Below are positions 52,031 to 64,000 of a stretch of 64,000 bases of DNA, piece by piece (position 1 is the first letter of the stretch; every line of letters begins with the position of its first letter). The DNA comes from Costus lasius. Lineage: Eukaryota > Streptophyta > Magnoliopsida > Zingiberales > Costaceae. The DNA is taken from contig CM050448.1 in NCBI GenBank assembly GCA_027563935.2, positions 68,085,843 through 68,149,842 of the forward strand, written 5' to 3'. Below the pieces are notes generated by a model, which saw only the letters and a list, made by a program, of their open reading frames with translations, was not told the origin of the DNA and did not search any database. A program made the translations under genes and the position numbers.

Positions 52031-55000
52031 TTTATCATTTTGGAATCTTAATTTAAAATTGATTTTGTTCATGATCATGACGTTGATCTTGATTTTAATC
52101 ATGATTTCAAACTTCATCTTATGATATTTATCTTTATCTTATTTTTAATTTTAATCTTAAACTCGATTTTTATCTTGTTTGTAATCTTGGTCTCAAATCT
52201 TGATATTGTTATTAATATTGATATTGATTTAATCATGATGAAAATTTTGACCTCGATTATGAATTTTAATTGTTATTAATCTTATTCTTATTCTTAATTA
52301 TAAAATTGATTTTATTCTTATAAGAATTATCTTCATCTTCATTTTGATCTCAGTTTTGTTCTCAGATTTCAGTTTTAATCTTATAATCTTCATCTTTATC
52401 TTGCTACTAATATTCATCTTAAACTCGATTTTGATCTCTAAGGAGATATTGAGTTTTAATCTTGATATTAATATTTATATTTATCTTGGTCTTTTTAAAA
52501 TGAGGATGTTTATCTCGATTATGATCCATATTTGATCTTTATCATTTTGAAATCTTAATTTAATATTTATTTTCTTCATGATCATGATGTTGATCTTGAT
52601 TTTAATCAAGATTTCAAACTTTATCTTATGATATTTATCTTTATCTTCTTTTTAATCTTAATCTTAAACTCGATTTTGATCTTGTGTGTAATCTTAGTCT
52701 TCAATCTTGATATTGTTATTGATATTGAAATTGATCTAATCATGATAAAAATTTTGAACTCGATTATAAGCTTTAATTGTTATTAATCTTATTCTCATTC
52801 TTAATTATAACATTGATCTTATTCTTCATAATTATCTTCATCTTCATTTTGATCTCAGTTTTGATTTTAGATTTCAGTTTTAATCTTATAATTTTCATCT
52901 TTATCTTGCTCCTAATATTCATCTTAAACTCGATTTTGATCTCTATGAAAACTTTGAGTTTTAATCTTGATATTAATATTTATATTTATCTTGGTCTTCT
53001 AATAATGAGGATGTTGATCTTGATTATGATTCATATTTGATGTTTATCATTTTGGAATCTTAATTTAAAATTGATTTTGTTCATGATCATGACGTTGATC
53101 TTGATTTTAATCATGATTTCAAACTTCATCTTATGATATTTATCTTTATCTTATTTTTAATTTTAATCTTAAACTCGATTTTGATCTTGTTTGTAATCTT
53201 GGTCAAATCTTGATATTGTTATTAATATTGATATTGATTTAATCATGATGAAAATTTTGACCTCGATTATGAATTTTAATTGTTATTAATCTTATTCTTA
53301 TTCTTAATTATAAAATTGATTTTATTCTTATAAGAATTATCTTCATCTTCATTTTGATCTCAGTTTTGTTCTCAGATTTCAGTTTTAATCTTATAATCTT
53401 CATCTTTATCTTGCTACTAATATTCATCTTAAACTCGATTTTGATCTCTATGGAGATATTGAGTTTAAATCTTGATATTAATATTTATATTTATCTTGGT
53501 CTTTTTAAAATGAGGATGTTTATCTCGATTATGATCCATATTTGATCTTTATCATTTTGAAATCTTAATTTAATATTTATTTTCTTCATGATCATGATGT
53601 TGATCTTGATTTTAATCAAGATTTCAAACATTATCTTATGATATTCATCTTTATCTTCTTTTTAATCTTAATCTTAAACTCGATTTTGATCTTGTTTGTT
53701 ATCTTAGTCTTCAATCTTGATATTGTTATTGATATTGATATTGATATATTCATGATGAAAATTTTGAACTCGATTATAATCTTTAATTGTTATTAATCTT
53801 ATTCTCATTCTTAATTATAACATTGATCTTATTCTTTATAATTATCTTCATCTTCATTTTGATCTCAGTTTTGATTTTAGATTTCAGTTTTAATCTTATA
53901 ATTTTCTTCTTTATCTTGCTCCTAATATTCATCTTAAACTCGATTTTGATCTCTATGAAAACATTGAGTTTTAATCTTGATTTTAATATTTATGTTTATC
54001 TTGGTCTTCTAATATTGAGGATGTTCATCTTGATTATGATCCATATTTGATGTTTATCAATTTGGAATCTTAATTTAAAATTAATTTTGTTCATGATCAT
54101 GACGTTGATCTTGATTTTAATCATGATTTCAAACTTCATCTTATGATATTTATCTTTATCTTATTTTTAATTTTAATCTTAAACTCGATTTTGATCTTGT
54201 TTGTAATCTTGGTCTCAAATCTTGATATTGTTATTAATATAGATATTGATCTAATCATGATGAAAATTTTGACCTCGATTATGAATTTTAATTGTTATTA
54301 AGCTTATTCTTATTCTTAATTATAACATTGATTTTATTCTTATAAAAATTATGTTCATCTTCATTTTGATCTTAGTTTTGTTCTCAGATTTCAGTTTTAA
54401 TCTTATAATCTTCATCTTTATCTTGCTATTAATATTCATCTTAAACTCGATTTTGATCTCTATGGAGATATTGAGTTTTAATCATGATATTAATATTTAT
54501 ATTTATCTTGGTCTTTTTAAAATGAGGATGTTTATCTCGATTATGATCCATATTTGATGTTTATCATTTTGAAATCTTAATTTAATATTTATTTTGTTCA
54601 TGATCATGATGTTGATCTTGATTTTAATCAAGATTTCAAACTTTAGATTATGATATTTATCTTTATCTTCTTTTTAATCTTAATCTTAAACTCGATTTTG
54701 ATCTTGTTTGTAATCTTAGTCTTCAATCTTGATATTGTTATTGATATTAATATTGATCTAATCATGATGAAAATTTTGAACTCGATTATAAGCTTTAATT
54801 GTTATTAATCTTATTCTCATTCTTAATTATAACATTGATCTTATTCTTCTTAATTATCTTCATCTTTATTTTGATCTCAGTTTTGATTTTAGATTTCAAT
54901 TTTAATCTTATAATTTTCATCTTTATCTTGCTCCTAATATTCATCTTAAACTCGATTTTGATCTCTATGAAAACATTGAGTTTTAATCTTGATATTAATA

Positions 55001-55377
55001 TTTATATTTATCTTGGTCTTCTAATAATGAGGATGTTGATCTTGATTATGATCCATATTTGATGTTTATCATTTTGGAATCTTAATTTAAAATTGATTTT
55101 GTTCATGATCATGACGTTGATCTTGATTTAAATCATGATTTCAAACTTCATCTTATGATATTTATCTTTAACTTATTTTTAATTTTAATCTTAAACTAGA
55201 TTTTGATCTTGTTTGTAATCTTGGTCTCAAATCTTGATATTGTTATTAATATTAATATTGATCTAATCATGATGAAAATTTTGACCTCGATTATGAATTT
55301 TAATTGTTATTAATCTTATTCTTATTCTTAATTATAACATTGATTTTATTCTTATAAGAATTATCTTCATATTCATT
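52031..55377. repeat. Satellite array, block G1 (duplicate of 46.3-49.3 kb)
   Basis: Markers at 52344, 52777, 53354, 53787, 54351 and 54799 correspond one for one to 46279, 46712, 47289, 47722, 48286 and 48734, all at an offset of exactly 6065 bp (twelve monomers). Both copies share the private AATATTTATGTTTATC and CTAATATTGAGGATGTTC changes. Block F lies between the two copies. Confidence 0.9.
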
Positions 55378-58300
55378 TTGATCTCAGTTTTGTTCTCAGA
55401 TTTCAGTTTTAATCTTATAATCTTCATCTTTATCTTGCTCCTAATATTAATCTTAAACTCGATTTTGATCTCTATGGAGATATTGAGTTTTAATCTGGAT
55501 ATTAATATTTATATTTATCTTGGTCTTTTTATAATGAGGATGTTTATCTTGATTATGATCCATATTTGATGTTTATCATTTTGAAATCTTAATTTAATAT
55601 TTATTTTGTTCATGATCATGATGTTGATCTTGATTTTATTCAAGATTTCAAACTTTATCTTATGATATTTATGTTTATCTTCTTTTTAAACTTAATCTTA
55701 AACTCGATTTTGATCTTGTTTGTAATCTTAGTCTTCAATCTTGATATTGTTATTGATATTGATATTGATCTAATCATGATGAAAATTTTGAACTCGATTA
55801 TAAGCTTTAATTGTTATTAATCTTATTCTCATTCTTAATTATAACATTGATCTTATTCTTCATAATTATCTTCATCTTCATTTTGATCTCAGTTTTGATT
55901 TTACATTTCAGTTTTAATCTTATAATTTTCATCTTTATCTTGCTCCTAATATTCATCTTAAACTCGATTTTGATCTCTATGAAAACATTGAGTTTTAATC
56001 TTGATATTAATATTTATATTTATCTTGGTCTTCTAATAATGAGGATGTTGATCTTGATTATGATTCATATTTGATGTTTATCATTTTGGAATCTTAATTT
56101 AAAATTGATTTTGTTCATGATCATGACGTTGATCTTGATTTTAATCATGATTTCAAACTTCATCTTATGATATTTATCTTTATCTAATTTTTAATTTTAA
56201 TCTTAAACTCGATTTTGATCTTGTTTGTAATCTTGGTCTCAAATCTTGATATTGTTTTTAATATTGATATTGATCTAATCATGATGAAAATTTTGAACTC
56301 GATTATAAGCTTTAATTGTTATTAATCTTATTCTCATTCTTAATTATAACATTGATCTTATTCTTCATAATTATCTTCATCTTCATTTTGATCTCAGTTT
56401 TGATTTTACATTTCAGTTTTAATCTTATAATTTTCATCTTTATCTTGCTCCTAATATTCATCTTAAACTCGATTTTGATCTCTATGAAAACATTGAGTTT
56501 TAATCTTGATATTAATATTTATATTTATCTTGGTCTTCTAATAATGAGGATGTTGATCTTGATTATGATTCATATTTGATGTTTATCATTTTGGAATCTT
56601 AATTTAAAATTGATTTTGTTCATGATCATGACGTTGATCTTGATTTTAATCATGATTTCAAACTTCATCTTATGATATTTATCTTTATCTTATTTTTAAT
56701 TTTAATCTTAAACTCGATTTTGATCTTGTTTGTAATCTTGGTCTCAAATCTTGATATTGTTATTAAATTTGATATTGATCTAATCATGATGAAAATTTTG
56801 ACCTCGATTATGAATTTTAATCGTTATTAATCTTATTCTTATTCTTAATTATAACATTGATTTTATTCTTATAAGAAATATCTTCATCTTCATTTTGATC
56901 TCAGTTTTGATTTTAGATTTCAATTTTAATCTTATAATTTTCATCTTTATCTTGCTCCTAATATTCATCTTAAACTCGATTTTGATCTCTATGAAAACAT
57001 TGAGTTTTAATCTTGATATTAATATTTATATTTATCTTGGTCTTCTAATAATGAGGATGTTGATCTTGATTATGATCCATATTTGATGTTTATCATTTTG
57101 GAATCTTAATTTAAAATTGATTTTGTTCATGATCATGACGTTGATCTTGATTTAAATCATGATTTCAAACTTCATCTTATGATATTTATCTTTATCTTAT
57201 TTTTAATTTTAATCTTAAACTAGATTTTGATCTTGTTTGTAATCTTGGTCTCAAATCTTGATATTGTTATTAATATTGATATTGATCTAATCATGATGAA
57301 AATTTTGACCTCGATTATGAATTTTAATTGTTATTAATCTTATTCTTATTCTTAATTATAACATTGATTTTATTCTTATAAGAATTATCTTCATATTCAT
57401 TTTGATCTCAGTTTTGTTCTCAGATTTCTGTTTTAATCTTATAATCTTCATCTTTATCTTGCTCCTAATATTAATCTTAAACTCGATTTTGATCTCTATG
57501 GAGATATTGAGTTTTAATCTGGATATTAATATTTATATTTATCTTGGTCTTTTTATAATGAGGATGTTTATCTTGATTATGATCCATATTTGATGTTTAT
57601 CATTTTGAAATCTTAATTTAATATTTATTTTGTTCATGATCATGATGTTGATCTTGATTTTATTCAAGATTTCAAACTTTATCTTATGATATTTATCTTT
57701 ATCTTCTTTTTAAACTTAATCTTAAACACGATTTAGATCTTGTTTGTAATCTTAGTCTTCAATCTTGATATTGTTATTGATATTGATATTGATCTAATCA
57801 TGATGAAAATTTTGAACTCGATTATAAGCTTTAATTTTTATTAATCTTATTCTCATTCTTAATTATAACATTGATCTTATTCTTCATAATTATCTTCATC
57901 TTCATTTTGATCTCAGATTTGATTTTAGATTTCAGTTTTAATCTTATAATTTTCATCTTTATCTTGCTCCTAATATTCATCTTAAACTCGATTTTGATCT
58001 CTATGAAAACATTGAGTTTTAATCTTGATATTAATATTTATATTTATCTTGGTCTTCTAATAATGAGGATGTTGATCTTGATTATGATCCATATTTGATG
58101 TTTATCATTTTGGAATCTTAATTTAAATTTGATTTTGTTCATGATCATGACGTTGATCTTGATTTTAATCATGATTTCAAACTTCATCTTATGATATTTA
58201 TCTTTATCTTCTTTTTAATTTTAATCTTAAACTCGATTTTGATCTTGTTTGTAATCTTGGTCTCAAATCTTGATATTGATCTTGTTTGTATTGATATTGA

Positions 58301-61300
58301 TCTAATCATGATGAAAATTTTGACCTCGAATATGAATTTTAATTGTTATTAATCTTATTCTTATTCTTAATTTTAACATTGATTTTATTCTTATAAGAAT
58401 TATCTTCATCTTCATTTTGATCTCAGTTTTGTTCTCAGATCTCAGTTTTAATCTTATAATCTTCATCTTTATCTTGCTCCTAATATTAATCTTAAACTCG
58501 ATTTTGATCTCTATGGAGATATTGAGTTTTAATCTGGATATTAATATTTATATTTATCTTGGTCTTTTTATAATGAGGATGTTTATCTTGATTATGATCC
58601 ATATTTGATGTTTATCATTTTGAAATCTTAATTTAATATTTATTTTGTTCATGATCATGATGTTGATCTTGATTTTATTCAAGATTTCAAACTTTATCTT
58701 ATGATATTTATGTTTATCTTCTTTTTAAACTTAATCTTAAACTCGATTTTGATCTTGTTTGTAATCTTAGTCTTCAATCTTGATATTGTTATTGATATTG
58801 ATATTGATCTAATCATGATGAAAATTTTGACCTCGAATATGAATTTTAATTGTTATTTATCTTATTCTTATTCTTAATTTTAACATTGATTTTATTCTTA
58901 TAAGAATTTTCTTCATCTTCATTTTGATCTCAGTTTTGTTCTCAGATCTCAGTTTTAATCTTATAATCTTCATCTTTATCTTGCTCCTAATATTAATCTT
59001 AAACTCGATTTTGATCTCTATGGAGATATTGAGTTTTAATCTGGATATTAATATTTATATTTATCTTTGTCTTTTTATAATGAGGATGTTTATCTTGATT
59101 ATGATCCATATTTGATGTTTATCATTTTGAAATCTTAATTTAATATTTATTTTGTTCATGATCATGATGTTGATCTTGATTTTATTCAAGATTTCAAACT
59201 TTATCTTATGATATTTATGTTTATCTTCTTTTTAAACTTAATCTTAAACTCGATTTTGATCTTGTTTGTAATCTTAGTCTTCAATCTTGATATTGTTATT
59301 GATATTGATATTGATCTAATCATGATGAAAATTTTGAACTCGATTATAAGCTTTAATTGTTATTAATCTTATTCTCATTCTTAATTATAACATTGATCTT
59401 ATTCTTCATAATTATCTTCATCTTCATTTTGATCTCAGTTTTGATTTTACATTTCAGTTTTAATCTTATAATTTTCATCTTTATCTTGCTCCTAATATTC
59501 ATCTTAAACTCGATTTTGATCTCTATGAAAACATTGAGTTTTAATCTTGATATTAATATTTATATTTATATTGGTCTTCTAATAATGAGGATGTTGATCT
59601 TGATTATGATTCATATTTGATGTTTATCATTTTGGAATCTTAATTTAAAATTGATTTTGTTCATGATCATGACGTTGATCTTGATTTTAATCATGATTTC
59701 AAACTTCATCTTATGATATTTATCTTTATCTAATTTTTAATTTTAATCTTAAACTCGATTTTGATCTTGTTTGTAATCTTGGTCTCAAATCTTGATATTG
59801 TTATTAATATTGATATTGATCTAATCATGATGAAAATTTTGAACTCGATTATAAGCTTTAATTGTTATTAATCTTATTCTCATTCTTAATTATAACATTG
59901 ATCTTATTCTTCATAATTATCTTCATCTTCATTTTGATCTCAGTTTTGATTTTACATTTCAGTTTTAATCTTATAATTTTCATCTTTATCTTGCTCCTAA
60001 TATTCATCTTAAACTCGATTTTGATCTCTATGAAAACATTGAGTTTTAATCTTGATATTAATATTTATATTTATCTTGGTCTTCTAATAATGAGGATGTT
60101 GATCTTGATTATGATTCATATTTGATGTTTATCATTTTGGAATCTTAATTTAAAATTGATTTTGTTCATGATCATGACGTTGATCTTGATTTTAATCATG
60201 ATTTCAAACTTCATCTTATGATATTTATCTTTATCTTATTTTTAATTTTAATCTTAAACTCGATTTTGATCTTGTTTGTAATCTTGGTCTCAAATCTTGA
60301 TATTGTTATTAAATTTGATATTGATCTAATCATGATGAAAATTTTGACCTCGATTATGAATTTTAATTGTTATTAATCTTATTCTTATTCTTAATTATAA
60401 CATTCATTTTATTCTTATAAGAAATATCTTCATCTTCATTTTGATCTCAGTTTTGATTTTAGATTTCAATTTTAATCTTATAATTTTCATCTTTATCTTG
60501 CTCCTAATATTCATCTTAAACTCGATTTTGATCTCTATGAAAACATTGAGTTTTAATCTTGATATTAATATTTATATTTATCTTGGTCTTCTAATAATGA
60601 GGATGTTGATCTTGATTATGATCCATATTTGATGTTTATCATTTTGGAATCTTAATTTAAAATTGATTTTGTTCATGATCATGACGTTCATCTTGATTTA
60701 AATCATGATTTCAAACTTCATCTTATGATATTTATCTTTATCTTATTTTTAATTTTAATCTTAAACTAGATTTTGATCTTGTTTGTAATCTTGGTCTCAA
60801 ATCTTGATATTGTTATTAATATTAATATTGATCTAATCATGATGAAAATTTTGACCTCGATTATGAATTTTAATTGTTATTAATCTTATTCTTATTCTTA
60901 ATTATAACATTGATTTTATTCTTATAAGAATTATCTTCATATTCATTTTGATCTCAGTTTTGTTCTCAGATTTCAGTTTTAATCTTATAATCTTCATCTT
61001 TATCTTGCTCCTAATATTAATCTTAAACTCGATTTTGATCTCTATGGAGATATTGAGTTTTAATCTGGATATTAATATTTATATTTATCTTGGTCTTTTT
61101 ATAATGAGGATGTTTATCTTGATTATGATCCATATTTGATGTTTATCATTTTGAAATCTTAATTTAATATTTATTTTGTTCATGATCATGATGTTGATCT
61201 TGATTTTATTCAAGATTTCAAACTTTATCTTATGATATTTATCTTTATCTTCTTTTTAAACTTAATCTTAAACACGATTTAGATCTTGTTTGTAATCTTA

Positions 61301-62469
61301 GTCTTCAATCTTGATATTGTTATTGATATTGATATTGATCTAATCATGATGAAAATTTTGAACTCGATTATAAGCTTTAATTTTTATTAATCTTATTCTC
61401 ATTCTTAATTATAACATTGATCTTATTCTTCATAATTATCTTCATCTTCATTTTGATCTCAGATTTGATTTTAGATTTCAGTTTTAATCTTATAATTTTC
61501 ATCTTTATCTTGCTCCTAATATTCATCTTAAACTCGATTTTGATCTCTATGAAAACATTGAGTTTTAATCTTGATATTAATATTTATATTTATCTTGGTC
61601 TTCTAATAATGAGGATGTTGATCTTGATTATGATCCATATTTGATGTTTATCATTTTGGAATCTTAATTTAAATTTGATTTTGTTCATGATCATGACGTT
61701 GATCTTGATTTTAATCATGATTTCAAACTTCATCTTATGATATTTATCTTTATCTTCTTTTTAATTTTAATCTTAAACTCGATTTTGATCTTGTTTGTAA
61801 TCTTGGTCTCAAATCTTGATATTGATCTTGTTTGTATTGATATTGATCTAATCATGATGAAAATTTTGACCTCGAATATGAATTTTAATTGTTATTAATC
61901 TTATTCTTATTCTTAATTTTAACATTGATTTTATTCTTATAAGAATTATCTTCATCTTCATTTTGATCTCAGTTTTGTTCTCAGATCTCAGTTTTAATCT
62001 TATAATCTTCATCTTTATCTTGCTCCTAATATTAATCTTAAACTCGATTTTAATCTCTATGGAGATATTGAGTTTTAATCTGGATATTAATATTTATATT
62101 TATCTTGGTATTTTTATAATGAGGATGTTTATCTTGATTATGATCCATATTTGATGTTTATCATTTTGAAATCTTAATTTAATATTTATTTTGTTCATGA
62201 TCATGATGTTGATCTTGATTTTATTCAAGATTTCAAACTTTATCTTATGATATTTATGTTTATCTTCTTTTTAAACTTAATCTTAAACTCGATTTTGATC
62301 TTGTTTGTAATCTTAGTCTTCAATCTTGATATTGTTATTGATATTGATATTGATCTAATCATGATGAAAATTTTGAACTCGATTATAAGCTTTAATTGTT
62401 ATTAATCTTATTCTCATTCTTAATTATAACATTGATCTTATTCTTCATAATTATCTTCATCTTTATTTT
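55378..62469. repeat. 3546-bp heptamer unit present twice in tandem
   Basis: Seven-monomer units 55378-58923 and 58924-62469. Markers 55811, 56316, 56895, 57402, 57871 and 58417 recur at 59357, 59862, 60441, 60948, 61417 and 61963, all exactly 3546 bp away. Private sites shared at the same offset include TTAATTTTTATTAATC, AACACGATTTAGATC and a GATATTGATCTTGTTTGTA patch (near 58271 and 61817). Matching is clear from about 55,500 to 58,820; the edges are approximate. Confidence 0.9.
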
Positions 62470-64000
62470 GATCTCAGTTTTGATTTTAGATTTCAGTTTT
62501 AATCTTATAATTTTCATATTTATCTTGCTCCTAATATTCATCTTAAACTCGATTTTGATCTCTTTGAAAACATTGAGTTTCAATCTTGATATTAATATTT
62601 ATATTTATCTTGGTCTTCTAATAATGAGGATGTTGATCTTGATTATGATCCATATTTGATGTTTATCATTTTGGAATCTTAATTTAAAATTGATTTTGTT
62701 CATGATCATGACATTGATCTTGATTTTAATCATGATTTTAAACTTCACCTTATGATATTTATCTTTATCTTATTTTTAATTTTAATCTTAAACTCAATTT
62801 TGATCTTGTTTGTAATCTTGGTCTCAAATCTTGATATTGTTATTAATATTGATATTGATCTAATCATGATGAAAATTTTGACCTCGATTATGAATTTTAA
62901 TTGTTATTAATCTTATTCTTATTCTTAATTATAACATTGATTTTATTCTTATAAGAATTATCTTCATCTTCATTTTGATCTCAGTTTTGTTCTCAGATTT
63001 CAGTTTTAATCTTATAATCTTCATCTTTATCTTGCTCCTAATCTTCATCTTAAACTCGATTTTGATCTCTATGGAGATATTAGGTTTTAATCTTGATATT
63101 AATATTTATATTTATCTTGGTCTTTTTATAATGAGGATGTTTATCTTGATTATGATCCATATTTGATGTTGATCATTTTGAAATCTTAATTTACTATTTA
63201 TTTTGTTCATGATCATGATGTTGATCTTGATTTTAATCCAGATTTCAAACTTTAGCTTATGATATTTATCTTTATCTTCTTTTTAATCTTAATCTTAAAC
63301 TCGATTTTGATCTTGTTTGTAATCTTAGTCTTCAATCTTGATATTGTTATTGATATTGATATTGATCTAATCATGATGAAAATTTTGAACTCGATTATAA
63401 GCTTTAATTGTTATTAATCTTATTCTCATTCTTAATTATAACATTGATCTTATTCTTCATATTTATCTTCATCTTCATTTTGATCTCAGATTTGATTTTA
63501 GATTTCAGTTTTAATCTTATAATTTTCATCTTTATCTTGCTCCTAATATTCATCTTAAACTCGATTTTGATCTCTATGAAAACATTGAGTTTTAATCTTG
63601 ATATTAATATTTATATTTATCTTGGTCTTCTAATAATGAGGATGTTGATCTTGATTATGATCCATATTTGATGTTTATCATTTTGGAATCTTAATTTAAA
63701 ATTGATTTTGTTCATGATCATGACATTGATCTTGATTTTAATCATGATTTTAAACTTCACCTTATGATACTTATCTTTATCTTATTTTTAAATTTAATCT
63801 TAAACTCGATTTTGATCTTGTTTGTAATCTTGGTCTCAAATCTTGATATTGTTATTAATATTGATATTGATCTAATCATGATGAAAATTTTGACCTCGAT
63901 TATGAATTTTAATTGTTATAAATCTTATTCTTATTCTTAATCTTAACATTGATTTTATTCTTATAAGAATTATCTTCATATTCATTTTGATCTCAGTTTT
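62470..64000. repeat. Satellite array, block G2, running off the window
   Basis: Three more monomers in a dimer-like arrangement (62396 and 63408 are 1012 bp apart), sharing GATCATGACATTGATC and AAACTTCACCTTATG at 62.7 and 63.7 kb. The array has no end in the window. Confidence 0.93.

Noticed and set aside
1..64000. CRISPR array
   Set aside because: The repeats are contiguous 505-bp monomers without short direct repeats separated by unique spacers, and there are no cas genes.
1..64000. Organelle DNA, because of the high A+T content
   Set aside because: No organelle gene, tRNA or rRNA is seen, and the tandem satellite with LTR-retrotransposon insertions is typical of nuclear heterochromatin.
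1..64000. Telomere-type repeat or CENP-B box
   Set aside because: I found no run of TTTAGGG-type repeats and no match to the CENP-B box pattern; a centromere location cannot be claimed from sequence alone.

Overview
The window is plant-type nuclear heterochromatin. About 57.3 kb of the 64 kb is one very AT-rich tandem satellite with a monomer of about 505-507 bp (roughly 113 monomers), and it runs off both ends of the window. It is broken by two insertions of one Ty1/copia LTR-retrotransposon family. A flowering-plant source is inferred from the copia gag-protease-integrase order, the initiator-tRNA-Met-type primer binding site and the 1.7-kb LTRs; the species cannot be named from this sequence. 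I see no functional host gene, tRNA, rRNA or CRISPR array.

Layout: 1-2038 satellite; 2035-7003 a truncated, minus-strand copia element (one complete LTR, primer binding site, long leader, broken gag, protease, start of integrase; the rest of pol and the second LTR are gone); 7004-14760 satellite; 14761-16504 a solo LTR of the same family, same orientation, with a perfect 5-bp target-site duplication; 16505-64000 satellite.

The satellite is hierarchical. Short TTGAT/ATCTT-like words build half-units of about 246 and 259 bp, which are diverged copies of each other and make up the 505-bp monomer. Monomers are grouped into higher-order repeats whose period changes along the window: a 1518-bp trimer (about 11.4-25.2 kb), a 1543-1544-bp trimer carrying a 24-bp duplication (29.2-32.4 kb), a 1010/1012-bp dimer (33.4-49.3 kb) with a 3032-bp super-period inside it (40.2-46.3 kb), and a 3546-bp heptamer present twice (55.4-62.4 kb). 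Blocks are also shared at offsets of about 6.1, 8.8, 18.2 and 19.9 kb, so the array is a mosaic made by repeated unequal exchange and segmental duplication.

The many recurrent open frames of 60-92 codons in the satellite are treated as by-products of its composition and short-word structure, not as genes. The most unusual points are the dimeric origin of the monomer, the nested higher-order repeats, the deletion junction at the left end of the retrotransposon, and a row of hairpins sharing a TCGCAG loop in the retrotransposon leader.
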